Origin: Myxococcus vastator
GTDB lineage: Bacteria > Myxococcota > Myxococcia > Myxococcales > Myxococcaceae
Reading direction: 5' to 3'
NCBI RefSeq assembly: GCF_010894475.1
Contig: NZ_JAAIYB010000017.1
Coordinates: forward strand, 1 to 40,145
Length of the DNA stretch: 40,145 bases
The notes under the pieces are model-generated. The model did not search any database. It was given only the letters and a program-made list of their open reading frames with translations, and had not been told where the DNA came from. Each line of letters begins with the position of its first letter. Position 1 is the first letter of the stretch. Below are positions 30,549-39,365 of this stretch, piece after piece. A program made the position numbers and the translations under genes.

Positions 30549-30780
30549 ATGAGTTCCTGGTCGGTCCCGGAACGGCGAAGCACGAGCTGCCGTCCTGCGG
30601 GAATCTCGCAGCTGGAGCGTGTTTTCTCGCGCTTTCGCACACTTGGACCAGCCCCCCCCGGGACGCTCGGCTGGCCATCAGGCGACACTCCGAGCGGACT
30701 TCGTCCGGCAGCCAACACTGGCTCCAGCGCGGCGCCACTCGGGGTGAAAGCCGGTGCGCTCGCTGACGGGGCAGGCAGGC
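30549..30780. other. Intergenic region upstream of the poly-HAMP operon
   Basis: 232 bp separate the poly-HAMP start from the preceding minus-strand stop at 30781. A small AGCCA/TGGCT dyad lies near 30712-30725. The promoter of the four-gene operon should lie here, but I cannot pick a convincing -10/-35 or -24/-12 pair. Confidence 0.4.
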
Positions 30781-31605
30781 TCAGTGCCGGACGCGGGGCG
30801 CGGGCGCGCGGACGCGCACCTGCATCTGCTCGTCCCCGGCCACGACGCTGCTGAGCACCTCGCGCTGGTCCGGTGACAGCCGGGCCACGGCGCGCAACGA
30901 GGCCACCAGCACCAGGGACTCCAGCGGAGACGGCACGCTGATGCCGTCCGGCCCCGTCTTCAGGGGCAACGGCAGGCGCGGCGCGCGCCCCGCGGCGGTG
31001 AGCGCGTCCACGGCATACGCAGGAGACGTGTCCAGCGTGACGGCAATCGCGGGGAGGCTGGTGGCGGCGTCACCCTGGCCGCGCGCCTGCATCTCCATCA
31101 ACACCTGCAGCGCGCCCGGCTTGAAGTACAGCGCCAACCCCGCGCGCCCGTCCCCCATGTGGAAGACACACCCCTCGAAGGTGTGGTTCATCGGCCCGGT
31201 GACGGCCACCTCGAAGGGCTGGCTGTCATCCCAATGCGTCCAGGGCCGCGCATCCCAGTACTCCGACGACGCCTGCACGAAGAGCAGCGCCTTGTCCGAG
31301 CCAAGCCCGGACAAGCCTCGCTGCCCCCACGCCACGAAGGTCGCGATGGCCGCGCAGGATGACAACGCCTGCGGTGAAGGCTCCGCCACGGCGAGCCCCA
31401 GCTCCGCGCCCGCTTCGGCCAGCGCCGGCACGCAGCGCACCTCCGCCGCGTCCACCCCTTCCAGCAGGGCCCGCAGCCCGGCCCCGTCGTCCGACTCGAA
31501 GACGGGCGCGGAGGGCTCTCCGGAATCGGAGATACGCAGATACACCTGCACCTGCGTGTCGCCCTGGCTGAGTGGCACGGGGCCCAGCTTGAGCAGGTAG
31601 AACAT
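30781..31605 (-). CDS. Uncharacterised soluble protein in the KaiC-like operon
   Basis: This 274-residue protein has no signal peptide, transmembrane segment or motif that I recognise. It appears to be a mixed alpha/beta protein: a beta-rich N-terminus (FYLLKLGPVPL, VQVYLRISDSG), a central part with WDARPWTHWDD and HTFEGCVFHMGDGRAGLALYF (the latter 21-residue stretch split as HTFEGCVFHMG and DGRAGLALYF), and a helical C-terminus (SLRAVARLSPDQREVL). The start is 5 nt from the stop of the receiver gene, so it is co-transcribed with receiver and KaiC-like genes and may serve as an accessory protein of that signalling set. It could equally be a cargo gene. Confidence 0.75.
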   Translation of the reverse strand: MFYLLKLGPVPLSQGDTQVQVYLRISDSGEPSAPVFESDDGAGLRALLEGVDAAEVRCVPALAEAGAELGLAVAEPSPQALSSCAAIATFVAWGQRGLSGLGSDKALLFVQASSEYWDARPWTHWDDSQPFEVAVTGPMNHTFEGCVFHMGDGRAGLALYFKPGALQVLMEMQARGQGDAATSLPAIAVTLDTSPAYAVDALTAAGRAPRLPLPLKTGPDGISVPSPLESLVLVASLRAVARLSPDQREVLSSVVAGDEQMQVRVRAPAPRVRH

Positions 31606-31610
31606 GGGGC

Positions 31611-31976
31611 TCAGCCTTGCTTTCCGTCCAGGGCCTTGCGGACCTGTCGCATCAGCGCATGGATGTCGAAGGGCTTCTGGAGGAACGGCATGCCGGGATA
31701 CAGGTGCCGCAGCGCGGCCACGTCCACCGCGCTCATCCCCATGAGCGATACATCCTTGTAGGCCGGCTCGGCCCGGATGCGCTCGATGAGCGCCGGTCCA
31801 TCCAGCACAGGCATCATCCAGTCAGTGAGGACCAGGTCCGGCCGGAGCTCCGCCATCCGCTCCAGCGCCTCACGACCGTGAGAGGCCGTCAGAACGCGGT
31901 AGCCCTCCTCTCGAAGGAGGTCCGCCAGGGCTTCCAGGATGCCCTGCTCGTCATCCACCACCAGGACCGTCTCCAT
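31611..31976 (-). CDS. Stand-alone receiver in the KaiC-like operon
   Basis: This 121-residue single-domain receiver has VVDDE (6-10), acceptor D52 (LTDWMMP) and Lys in LQKPFDI. It lacks an output domain. Lying 28 nt downstream of the KaiC-like gene and 5 nt upstream of the unknown protein, it belongs to the same transcript. The GMSAVD segment replaces the usual TA region, with the Ser retained. An ATG at 31976 follows AGGAG at a somewhat long spacing of 13 nt. An extended frame to 32066 overlaps the KaiC-like gene and is unlikely. Confidence 0.9.
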   Translation of the reverse strand: METVLVVDDEQGILEALADLLREEGYRVLTASHGREALERMAELRPDLVLTDWMMPVLDGPALIERIRAEPAYKDVSLMGMSAVDVAALRHLYPGMPFLQKPFDIHALMRQVRKALDGKQG

Positions 31977-32004
31977 ACGGGTGGTACGACTCCTAGACGT
32001 TCGT

Positions 32005-33480
32005 TCAGAAATGGCCAGCGCCCGGGTGTCGGGCAAGTCCCGTGAGCAAGGTATCCACAGCGGCACTGAAGGGTGGCAGCACCTCGATTCCCTGAGACGT
32101 GATGACGAACTCCCTCAGGGTGGGGTCATAGTGGGTGTCACGCATCTTGAAGATGCTCAGCAGCTTGCGCAGGCGGCCTTCAAGCTCGACATGTCTCAGG
32201 AAAAAGAGGTTCTCCGCCACAGCGGAAGGGCCGACCTCCATCGGGACGTCCAGCACCGGACCGAAGAGCCGCGGCGTCTCCATGCCGAAGAGGGTGGTGG
32301 TCCCCGTGCAACGCAGCTCCTGGGTGAGAGCCGCGAAGAACGAATTGATTCGCGCGGGCTCGGGCGAGGCCTGTTGCATCGCGCTGAGCCCATCCACGAA
32401 CACCCGCTTCACGTTGCGCCGCCGCACGTCCGACAGGAGCTGGTCCGCCAGCACGTCGAGAATGCACTCGGAGGGCGGCTGCCAGATGAAGTTGAGCCGT
32501 CCGTCCGCCATGGCGCCGCCCAGGTCGATGCCCGCGGATGCCACCTTGCCCAGCAGTCGGTTGGGCGGCTCGTAGAAGCCCATGTAGAGGCAGGACTCCC
32601 CCTGTTTCAGTCCCTCCTCCAGCAGACTGCTGCCCAGCAGCGTCTTGCCCGCGCCGGGCGGACCGAGCACCAGGGAGGTGGACCCCGCCGCCAAGCCCTC
32701 CGGGAAGAGCGCGTCCAAGGACGGGACGCCAAAGTGGAGGCGGTGGGCGCCCGGGTCTGGCGGCGGCGTGCGCTGGACGCGCGACTCCAACCGGGGAAAG
32801 ACCTCCAGGCCGTTGCTGGTGATGCGGAAGGCGTGGACGCCGTGCAGCGTGGCGCTCCCGCGGAACTTGCGCACCTGCAGCTCACGCCAGGAACGCACGC
32901 CCTGGGTGCGCTCGCGCAGCTCCAGGATGCCATCCACCATGGTGTATTCCGGGTGGACGGCGGGACCGTTGGCGCTGGTGAGCAGCAGCGCCGTGAAGCG
33001 AGCCAGCCCCGCGGCGACCTGCAGCTCGTGGATGAACTTCTTGAAGTCGCGGCTGCTACCGGCTGCTTCCTGCGCCTGCACCAGCCCGTCCAGCACCAGG
33101 ATGCTGGCGTTGTGGTTGCGCACCTCGCGCCGCAAGAGCTCCAGCAGCCCCGGCAGGCCCTGCTCCTCCAGCGTGCGGAAGCCACTGACGTAGTAGACGC
33201 CCTCGGGCAGCAGCGCCGAGTCGAAGAAGGCCATGTCGCGCATGTTGGCCAACATGCGCGCGTGGGACTCCGCCAGCAGCGTGACATACAGGCACCGGGC
33301 GCCGGCGCGCCCCTGGTGGTAGCAGAGCTGATTGGCGAAGAGGGTCTTCCCCGCGCCCGGCTCCCCCACGACGATGTAGACACCCGACGACACGAGGCCG
33401 CCGCCCAGCACGGCGTCAAGCCCAGGCACGCCAGTGGAGACGCGTGCGTCCTGCCGTGCGGGTTGCTCGGAAGAGGACAT
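32005..33480 (-). CDS. Double-domain KaiC-like RecA ATPase
   Basis: This 491-residue protein has two RecA/KaiC domains with Walker A motifs GEPGAGKT (39-46) and GPPGAGKT (273-280) and Walker B-like LVLDG (128-132) and VFVDG (360-364). By eye, each of the paired catalytic Glu sites keeps only one Glu (TLLAES in the first domain, FYEPP in the second). The autophosphorylation pair of cyanobacterial KaiC (S431/T432) aligns with S419 and A420. It is therefore a KaiC relative rather than a clock KaiC; no KaiA or KaiB is present. Such proteins in non-photosynthetic bacteria are linked to signalling, often with kinases and receivers. The receiver 28 nt downstream fits that. Confidence 0.92.
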   Translation of the reverse strand: MSSSEQPARQDARVSTGVPGLDAVLGGGLVSSGVYIVVGEPGAGKTLFANQLCYHQGRAGARCLYVTLLAESHARMLANMRDMAFFDSALLPEGVYYVSGFRTLEEQGLPGLLELLRREVRNHNASILVLDGLVQAQEAAGSSRDFKKFIHELQVAAGLARFTALLLTSANGPAVHPEYTMVDGILELRERTQGVRSWRELQVRKFRGSATLHGVHAFRITSNGLEVFPRLESRVQRTPPPDPGAHRLHFGVPSLDALFPEGLAAGSTSLVLGPPGAGKTLLGSSLLEEGLKQGESCLYMGFYEPPNRLLGKVASAGIDLGGAMADGRLNFIWQPPSECILDVLADQLLSDVRRRNVKRVFVDGLSAMQQASPEPARINSFFAALTQELRCTGTTTLFGMETPRLFGPVLDVPMEVGPSAVAENLFFLRHVELEGRLRKLLSIFKMRDTHYDPTLREFVITSQGIEVLPPFSAAVDTLLTGLARHPGAGHF

Positions 33481-33567
33481 GATGCCGGTTCCATACCGTA
33501 ATTCGCCCCAGCGCGCGCGCCGGAATGTGCGAAGAAAACCACGCGGGCCGTGAACGGCTGAAGCGCC

Positions 33568-33921
33568 TCAGCGGTCAGCGTCCAGCAGGGCGCGCAGGTC
33601 GTCGGGAATGGGCATGGGCGTGAGGATGCCCACGTTCGCGCCACCGGTGTTTCCCAGCGGCGCCCGCCCCAGCCATGAGCCCGGCGCGGCGACCAGCAAC
33701 CGCACCACCTGCCCCACCCACTCCGCGGCGTTCCGCCTGCGCCACCCGAACCCCAGCATGCGCCAGTGCACGCGCACGTGAGGCCCCGCATGGGCCTGGC
33801 TGAGGACGTGAGCCCGCTCGAGGTGCCGCCAGGCACGCACATGCTCCGAACCCGACTCCGCTTCATGGGCCTCGCGCAGCTCCGCCTCGAAGGCGGCGCG
33901 CAGCTTCACCTTCATCGACAT
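33568..33921 (-). CDS. DUF3703 family small protein
   Basis: This 117-residue soluble protein matches the DUF3703 family pattern: a helical N-terminus with EAELREAH and AWRHLERAHVLSQ, then HVRVHWRMLGFGWRR, a hydrophobic stretch (VVRLLVAAPGSWLG), and the motif PLGNTGGANV. The ATG at 33921 has GGAAGG just upstream. Its function is unknown. It lies upstream of the KaiC-like gene on the same strand with an 87-nt gap and is divergent from the PAS-PAS kinase. The family often sits near metal or stress genes in other bacteria, but nothing here confirms a role. Confidence 0.82.
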   Translation of the reverse strand: MSMKVKLRAAFEAELREAHEAESGSEHVRAWRHLERAHVLSQAHAGPHVRVHWRMLGFGWRRRNAAEWVGQVVRLLVAAPGSWLGRAPLGNTGGANVGILTPMPIPDDLRALLDADR

Positions 33922-34086
33922 GGCTTCCTTCCGGTCATGGCGCCACCTTCGCGCCCCGAGCGCCCGCTGGCTTGTCAAAACGTGCACCCCGGCCGCCCGG
34001 GGCCGGTGGCGCCTGGCGCCCCGAGTGTATTGATTGAAGGGGGCCCGAGACACGGGAGCGCCCCCGCTCCAGGGGAGGAACGCGCC

Positions 34087-35628
34087 ATGGCGGAGAGGGA
34101 GCCTGGCCTCGACGCAGCCGGGGACGTCAGCCCGCCTGCCCGGGAGGGACATGACGCGCGGGTCGACAACGTCGACGGCATCGTCTGGGAGGCGGACCTC
34201 TCCCTCCACTTCGTCTTCGTCAGCAAGCAGGCGGAGCGGCTGCTCGGCTACCCGGTGGAGCAATGGCTCACGGAGCCTGACTTCTGGGTGGAGCACCTGC
34301 ATCCGGACGACCGGGACTGGGCCTCCGCCTCCTGCCGCTCCGCGGTGGAGCAGCGCCTGCCCCACGAATTCGAGTACCGGATGCTGGCCGCCGACGGGAG
34401 CGTCGTCTGGCTGCGCGACCTCGTCACCGTGCTGTCCAGGGACGGCCGTGCCTACAGGCTTCATGGCCTCATGGTGGACGTCACCGAGCAGCGGCAGGCC
34501 AAGGAGCGGCTGGAGCAGACGGTGTCCCTGCTGGAGGCCACGCTCGACTCGACGGCGGACGGACTGCTCGTCGTCGACCAGGACGGACACATCACCGCCC
34601 GCAACCGCCAGTTCGAGCAGCTCTGGGGACTGACGGGGTTGACGGCCTGCACCCAGGACGCGGCGCTGCTCACGGCCGTGCGCAAGAAGCTGAAGGACCC
34701 GGACGCCTTCTTCTCACGGGTCCAGGCCCTGTACGAGCAACCCAGCCAGGAGAGCTTCGACATCGTCGAGCTGCGCGACGGCCGCACCCTGGAGCGCTAC
34801 TCCCTGCCCCAGCGGCGGCGCGGGCTCATCACCGGCCGCGTCTGGAGCTTCCGCGACATCACCGAGCGCGTGCACGCGCAGCGCATGCAGGAGCGGCTGC
34901 TGGACGAGGCGCACGAGGCCATCCGCGTGCGCGACGACTTCCTCTCCATGGCCGCTCACGAGCTCAAGACACCCCTGACGCCGCTGCGCCTCCACCTTCA
35001 GTTGCTGAAGCGGACGATGGAAGCCAAGGAGCCCATCGCGCCGGAGCGCGTGGACAAGGCCATGGCGCAGGTGCACCGCCTGTCCGCGCTGGTCAATGAT
35101 TTGGTGGACGCCACCAGCGTGGAGGCGGGACGGCTGAAGCTGCAACGTGAGCCTGTATCGCTCCTGGCACTGGCGCGCGAGGCGTGCTCGGAGTTCCGCG
35201 CCCTCAGCGCTGCGCACGCCTGTACGTGCGAGCTCCCCCAGGAGGACCTCGTCGTCATGGGCGACCGGGGCCGGCTGTCGCAGGTGCTGGCCAACCTCCT
35301 GGAGAACGCCGTCAAGTACAGCCCGCTGGGCGGCACCGTGCGCATCTCCTTGTCTCGCGCGGACGGCGACGCCGTGCTCAGCGTGGCGGACGGCGGCATC
35401 GGCATCTCCCAGGAAGACCAAGCGCACCTCTTCGGCCGCTTCTTCCGCGCGAGCAACGCGCCCGTGTCGGGCTTCGGGGGCCTGGGCCTGGGGCTCTACA
35501 TCTGCCGGGACATCATCGAACGGCACGGCGGTCACATCTGGGTGGACAGCGAGCTGGGCCGGGGCTCCACGTTCCATGTCTCGCTGCCCGTGCTGAACGC
35601 GACGGCGCACCAGGAAGCCCGGCCCTGA
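34087..35628 (+). CDS. PAS-PAS sensor histidine kinase
   Basis: This 513-residue soluble kinase has a first PAS domain of the PAS_3 type (about 28-145; HPDDRDW and FEYRMLAADGSVVWLRD) and a second PAS (about 152-265; SRDITERV-like end). HisKA follows, MAAHELKTPLTPLR with H291, then an ATPase domain with NLLENAVKYS, DGGIGIS and GGLGLGLYIC. The start at 34087 has GGGAGGAA upstream, about 7 nt away; a longer frame to 33766 lacks support. No receiver is next to it. It ends 6 nt from the convergent FUSC gene, with no room for separate terminators. PAS sensing could be redox, light or ligand; no cofactor motif is obvious. Confidence 0.93.
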   Translation: MAEREPGLDAAGDVSPPAREGHDARVDNVDGIVWEADLSLHFVFVSKQAERLLGYPVEQWLTEPDFWVEHLHPDDRDWASASCRSAVEQRLPHEFEYRMLAADGSVVWLRDLVTVLSRDGRAYRLHGLMVDVTEQRQAKERLEQTVSLLEATLDSTADGLLVVDQDGHITARNRQFEQLWGLTGLTACTQDAALLTAVRKKLKDPDAFFSRVQALYEQPSQESFDIVELRDGRTLERYSLPQRRRGLITGRVWSFRDITERVHAQRMQERLLDEAHEAIRVRDDFLSMAAHELKTPLTPLRLHLQLLKRTMEAKEPIAPERVDKAMAQVHRLSALVNDLVDATSVEAGRLKLQREPVSLLALAREACSEFRALSAAHACTCELPQEDLVVMGDRGRLSQVLANLLENAVKYSPLGGTVRISLSRADGDAVLSVADGGIGISQEDQAHLFGRFFRASNAPVSGFGGLGLGLYICRDIIERHGGHIWVDSELGRGSTFHVSLPVLNATAHQEARP

Positions 35629-35634
35629 CGCGGC

Positions 35635-37761
35635 TCACCGCAGGACGGTGCCACTGCTGAGCCGCGACACGGCGCCGTGCAGCATGCCCAACTGGCGGGG
35701 CGCCCGCTCCAGCAGCGCGCCGAAGACGGGGTCATCCGTCTTGCATGACACCTGCAACGGAGGCAGGGGCGGCGGCACGCGCCGGTCCCTGAGCGCGTCC
35801 GCGAGCTCGTCGAGCGCGCGCCCCGCATGATGCGCCAACTGCTTCAGCTGGCCGGGGACCTCCGCCTCCGGCCGCTCCATGCCCAGGGCCGTCACCACGG
35901 TGGCGAAGCGGCGCGCGTAGGTGATGACGGCCATGCCCGACTCGAGCTGCTGGGGCGGGCCGTGGTACTCGGCGGTGAGCCGCTCGAAGGAGGCCTCCGC
36001 GTCCAGCAGCGCCAGGCCGAAGGCGCGCCGCGCGGCGCCCACCTCGGGCCGGGTGCCGCTGCGCTTGGAGACGACCTCGCGCAGGTATTCACCGTCCGCG
36101 CGCAGCGCGGCCGCCGCGGCCTCCGGGAAGCGGAGGCGCTCCGGCATGGGCCAGAGCAACCACGCGCCCATCAACGCGAGCGAACACGCGACCAGCACGC
36201 CCAGCGCGCGCTGCCCGGCGAGGCTCCAGTCCCCCGAGCTCAGCGTGGCCAGCAGCAGGTAGTCCGGCGTGAGCAGAATCTGGAAGGCGCCGAAGTTGAT
36301 GGGCAGCAGGGACACCGACACCGCCGTGAGCAGGACGATGACGGCGAGCAGCGCGGAGGGGGAATGCACGCGCGTGGCAATCACCGCCGCCAGGCCCGCG
36401 CCCAGCAGCGTCCCGCCGACGCGCTGGAGCGCGCGCTCCTCGGTGATGGCCGAATACGGCTGGAGGATGGCGATGACGGTGAGGCTCACCCAGTGGGCGT
36501 CGCGGATGCCCAGCGCCTGCGTCACCACCAGCGCCACCGTCGCCACCAGCCCCACCCGCAGCGCGTGCCGGAAGACGAGCGAATCCGAGCGGAGGTGGTC
36601 GCGCAGCGGGGCCAGCCACGAGCGCGCGCGCCGCTGCTCCTGGCCCACCACGCTCCGCCCGCGGTCGGACACCGGGTCACCATGCAGCAGGCCCGCGGCC
36701 GTCTCGTGGACCACCCCCGCCATCTCCCGCAGCTTCGACAAGAGCGCCTCCACGTGGAGCGACAGCGGGTCCTCGCGGCTCCGGATGCCGCCTGGAGCGG
36801 GCCGGTAGTGCCGCCTGCGCGAGCGAGGCACCATCCGGGGCTCGCGTGGGACGCCCTCATTGCGCTCGCGCTCCAGCACCTGCTCCACCCAGCTCGCCAT
36901 GGCCGCGTAGGCGTCACACAGCGAACCCACGCGCGCGCGCAGCGGCAGGAAGCGGGGCTCGCGCACGGCCGCCTCCATGGCCTCGGCCAGGGCGATGAGC
37001 TGGGCGGACATCGGCTCGCACGTCTCGAGCAGCACGAGCAGGTGCTCGCCTCGCCGGGACTTGCCCAGGTGGCTGCCGCGCATGGCGCCCAGCGTGGCGC
37101 GCGCCTGCTCCATGAGGGGCCGCACGCTCATGTGCCGCTGCGCGGCCTCCACCCACTCCTGGGAGCCGGCGCCCTCGCGCGACAGGCGGCCCAAATCCCA
37201 GCACGCCTCCGCCAGCTCCCGGTACACGCGCGCGATGGCCCTCCGCGCCGGGCGGTAGGGCCGCAGGGGCCACAGCACCAGGGAAAGCGTCATGGCCCAC
37301 AGGCCGCCGAAGAGCAGCCAGAAGGCGCGACCCAGCGCGACATCCACGCCCACCGCGGGCGCGCCCAGCGACACGACGAAGATGACCGCGAGCTGTCCGC
37401 CGATGGCGCCCGCCGTTTCTCCGTAGCTCCGCGCGAAGGCCGCCGCCGTCACGCCCAGCCACATCAAGGAGACGTCCAGCCACGGCATGGACCCACCCGG
37501 CGCGCCCAGCGCGCCCACCAGCGCCCCCAGCAGCGTCACCGCGCCCAGCTCCTTCGCCCGCGTCTGGTACGAGCCGCCCTTGTCAGCCAGTGAGACCAGG
37601 AGACCGGACAAGCCCCCCCAGCCCGCGTCCTTCACGCCCAGCAGGAACGCGAGGGCCAGGGGGACGGAGGTGGCCAGCGCGGTCCGCAGGCCCGCGCCAA
37701 TGGCGGGCTTGCCTGGCCGGACGCGGAGGACGGAGCGCAGGTGTCTGAGCAGTCGGCGCAT
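35635..37761 (-). CDS. FUSC-family inner membrane transporter (aromatic-acid exporter-like)
   Basis: This 708-residue protein has two hydrophobic blocks of about six helices each (about 22-165 and 390-520), separated and followed by soluble helical regions, as in the FUSC/YccS/AaeB group. YccS-like hallmarks include LRTALATSVPLALAF near the start and HALRVGLVATVALVV and WVSLTVIAILQPY in the second block. Family members export aromatic carboxylic acids or lipophilic compounds. The ATG at 37761 has no clean Shine-Dalgarno (AGG abuts it), and no in-frame GTG lies near. It is divergent from the fatty acid transporter over 178 bp and convergent with the PAS-PAS kinase. The substrate is not known. 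Confidence 0.88.
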   Translation of the reverse strand: MRRLLRHLRSVLRVRPGKPAIGAGLRTALATSVPLALAFLLGVKDAGWGGLSGLLVSLADKGGSYQTRAKELGAVTLLGALVGALGAPGGSMPWLDVSLMWLGVTAAAFARSYGETAGAIGGQLAVIFVVSLGAPAVGVDVALGRAFWLLFGGLWAMTLSLVLWPLRPYRPARRAIARVYRELAEACWDLGRLSREGAGSQEWVEAAQRHMSVRPLMEQARATLGAMRGSHLGKSRRGEHLLVLLETCEPMSAQLIALAEAMEAAVREPRFLPLRARVGSLCDAYAAMASWVEQVLERERNEGVPREPRMVPRSRRRHYRPAPGGIRSREDPLSLHVEALLSKLREMAGVVHETAAGLLHGDPVSDRGRSVVGQEQRRARSWLAPLRDHLRSDSLVFRHALRVGLVATVALVVTQALGIRDAHWVSLTVIAILQPYSAITEERALQRVGGTLLGAGLAAVIATRVHSPSALLAVIVLLTAVSVSLLPINFGAFQILLTPDYLLLATLSSGDWSLAGQRALGVLVACSLALMGAWLLWPMPERLRFPEAAAAALRADGEYLREVVSKRSGTRPEVGAARRAFGLALLDAEASFERLTAEYHGPPQQLESGMAVITYARRFATVVTALGMERPEAEVPGQLKQLAHHAGRALDELADALRDRRVPPPLPPLQVSCKTDDPVFGALLERAPRQLGMLHGAVSRLSSGTVLR

Positions 37762-37939
37762 CCTGGAGCGTTGACACCGTGCGGCGCGGAAAGAACCTCC
37801 GCCCTCCCTCTCCGGGCACCCCCGCGGCCAGGGGAGCCTGCGTGCCCGGGCTCGTGCGGCCAGGACTCGTGGGCGGGATTGCGCAACCGGCGCGCCGCAC
37901 ATGCCGTAACGTGCCGCCCCCACCAAGGAGCGACACCTC
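37762..37939. promoter_or_regulatory. Divergent promoter region between two transporter genes
   Basis: 178 bp lie between the FUSC gene (minus) and the AtoE-like gene (plus) and must hold both promoters. AAGGAG at 37925-37930 is the ribosome-binding site of the AtoE-like gene. TTGCGCAA (37878-37885) is a perfect palindrome and a possible operator. Clear -10/-35 pairs are not visible. Confidence 0.35.
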
Positions 37940-39283
37940 GTGGAGACCCTTGTCCGAATCGCGGAGCGCCTGGGCCGCTTCTCTTCGCGCTTCGTCCCCA
38001 GCGCGTTCGCCATCGCCGTCCTGCTCACGCTGCTCACCCTGGCGCTGGCCACCGGCTGGGCGGGCGCCGCGCCGCCCGCCGTGCTGGACGCCTGGGGCGG
38101 CGGCTTCTGGGAGCTGCTCGGCTTCTCCATGCAGATGGCGCTGGTGATGTTCACCGGCTACCTGCTGGCCCTCACGGGACCGGTGCGCGCGGTGCTGGAG
38201 CGCGCGGCGCGAGTGCCGCGCACGCCCCGCGGCGCGGCGGCGTGGATGGCCTTCGTCTCCATGGCCCTGGCCTACGTCAACTGGGGCCTGTCCCTGGTGG
38301 CCAGCGCCATGCTGGTGCGCTTCATGGTGAAGCGCCGGCCGGACGTGGACTACCGGCTGCTGGTGGCGTGCGCGTACTTCGGCCTGGGCGCCACCTGGCA
38401 CTCGGGCCTGTCCGCCTCCGCGCCGCTGCTGGTGGCCACGCCGGGCCACTTCCTGGAGAAGCGTCTGGGCGTGCTGCCCATCGACAGGACGCTCTTCTCG
38501 CCCTTCAACCTCGGCCTCACGCTGGCCGTGGTGGCGGGGCTGACGCTGCTGGCGTGGGTGCTGCACCCGAAGCCGGAGGACACCGTCCGCGTGGACCCGG
38601 CGGTGCTGGAGGCCCTGGGCGACTTCACCCCGCCCCCGCGCCCCACCGAGCGCGGCCTCGCCGTGTGGCTGGACCACTCGAGGCTGCTCAACACCGTCAT
38701 CGGTGTCCTGGGGCTCGTGTGGCTGGCGCGGCACCTGGGGATGAACGGCGGCTGGCGCGCGCTCAACCTCAACGTGGTGAACTTCACCTTCCTGGTGCTG
38801 GCGGTGCTGCTGCACGGCACGCCCGCGCGGCTGCTCAAGGCCAGCGAGGAGGCCGGCACCGTGCTGCACGGCATCGTCCTCCAGTTCCCGCTGTACGCGG
38901 GCATCTACGGCATCTTCAAGAGCACCGGCCTGACGGAGCGCATCGGCGAGCTGTTCGTGTCGCTGTCCACGCGCGAGACGTTCCCCGCCATCGTCTACCT
39001 GTACAGCGGCGTGGTGAACTACTTCGTCCCCTCCGGCGGCTCGAAGTGGGCCATTGAAGCGCCGTACCTCCTGGACGCCGCGACGCGGCTGGGCGTGGCG
39101 CCAGAGAAGGTGGTGCTGGCGTATGCGTGGGGGGACATGGCCACCGACCTCATCCAACCCTTCTGGGCGCTGCCGCTGCTGGCCGTGGCGCGCCTGGAGT
39201 TCAAGGCGCTCCTGGGCTTCCTGCTGGTGGCCTTCCTCGTGTACCTGCCGCTGGTGACGCTGGCCTTCTTCCTCTTCGGCTGA
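37940..39283 (+). CDS. Short-chain fatty acid transporter (AtoE/TIGR00366-like)
   Basis: This 447-residue membrane protein has about twelve hydrophobic helices and the family blocks YVNWGLSLVASAML, GLGATWHSGLSASAP, NYFVPSGGSKWAIEAP and AWGDMATDLIQPFWALP. These match the AtoE family, which imports short-chain fatty acids such as acetoacetate or butyrate. It uses a GTG start at 37940, supported by AAGGAG with 9-nt spacing and by the immediate family N-terminus (RIAERLGRFSSRFVPSAFAI). It is transcribed divergently from the FUSC gene. No acetoacetate-metabolism genes (atoDAB) adjoin it, so its substrate is inferred from family only. Confidence 0.92.
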   Translation: METLVRIAERLGRFSSRFVPSAFAIAVLLTLLTLALATGWAGAAPPAVLDAWGGGFWELLGFSMQMALVMFTGYLLALTGPVRAVLERAARVPRTPRGAAAWMAFVSMALAYVNWGLSLVASAMLVRFMVKRRPDVDYRLLVACAYFGLGATWHSGLSASAPLLVATPGHFLEKRLGVLPIDRTLFSPFNLGLTLAVVAGLTLLAWVLHPKPEDTVRVDPAVLEALGDFTPPPRPTERGLAVWLDHSRLLNTVIGVLGLVWLARHLGMNGGWRALNLNVVNFTFLVLAVLLHGTPARLLKASEEAGTVLHGIVLQFPLYAGIYGIFKSTGLTERIGELFVSLSTRETFPAIVYLYSGVVNYFVPSGGSKWAIEAPYLLDAATRLGVAPEKVVLAYAWGDMATDLIQPFWALPLLAVARLEFKALLGFLLVAFLVYLPLVTLAFFLFG

Positions 39284-39319
39284 GTGACGCCGCGGGCTGT
39301 GCTAAATCCAGCCTGGCAA

Positions 39320-39339
39320 GGCGGGCCTGGGGGCCCGCC
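39320..39339. terminator. Hairpin between the transporter and the small secreted protein
   Basis: GGCGGGCC (39320-39327) and GGCCCGCC (39332-39339) form a perfect 8-bp stem with a TGGG loop, 36 nt after the transporter stop and 26 nt before the next start. It may terminate the transporter message or shape the leader of the next gene. Confidence 0.45.
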
Positions 39340-39365
39340 ACATCACGAGAACGAGGGGACTTGAG

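Noticed and set aside
32005-33480. A true circadian clock KaiC
   Set aside because: No KaiA or KaiB is present, and the catalytic Glu pairs and phospho-site pair are altered.
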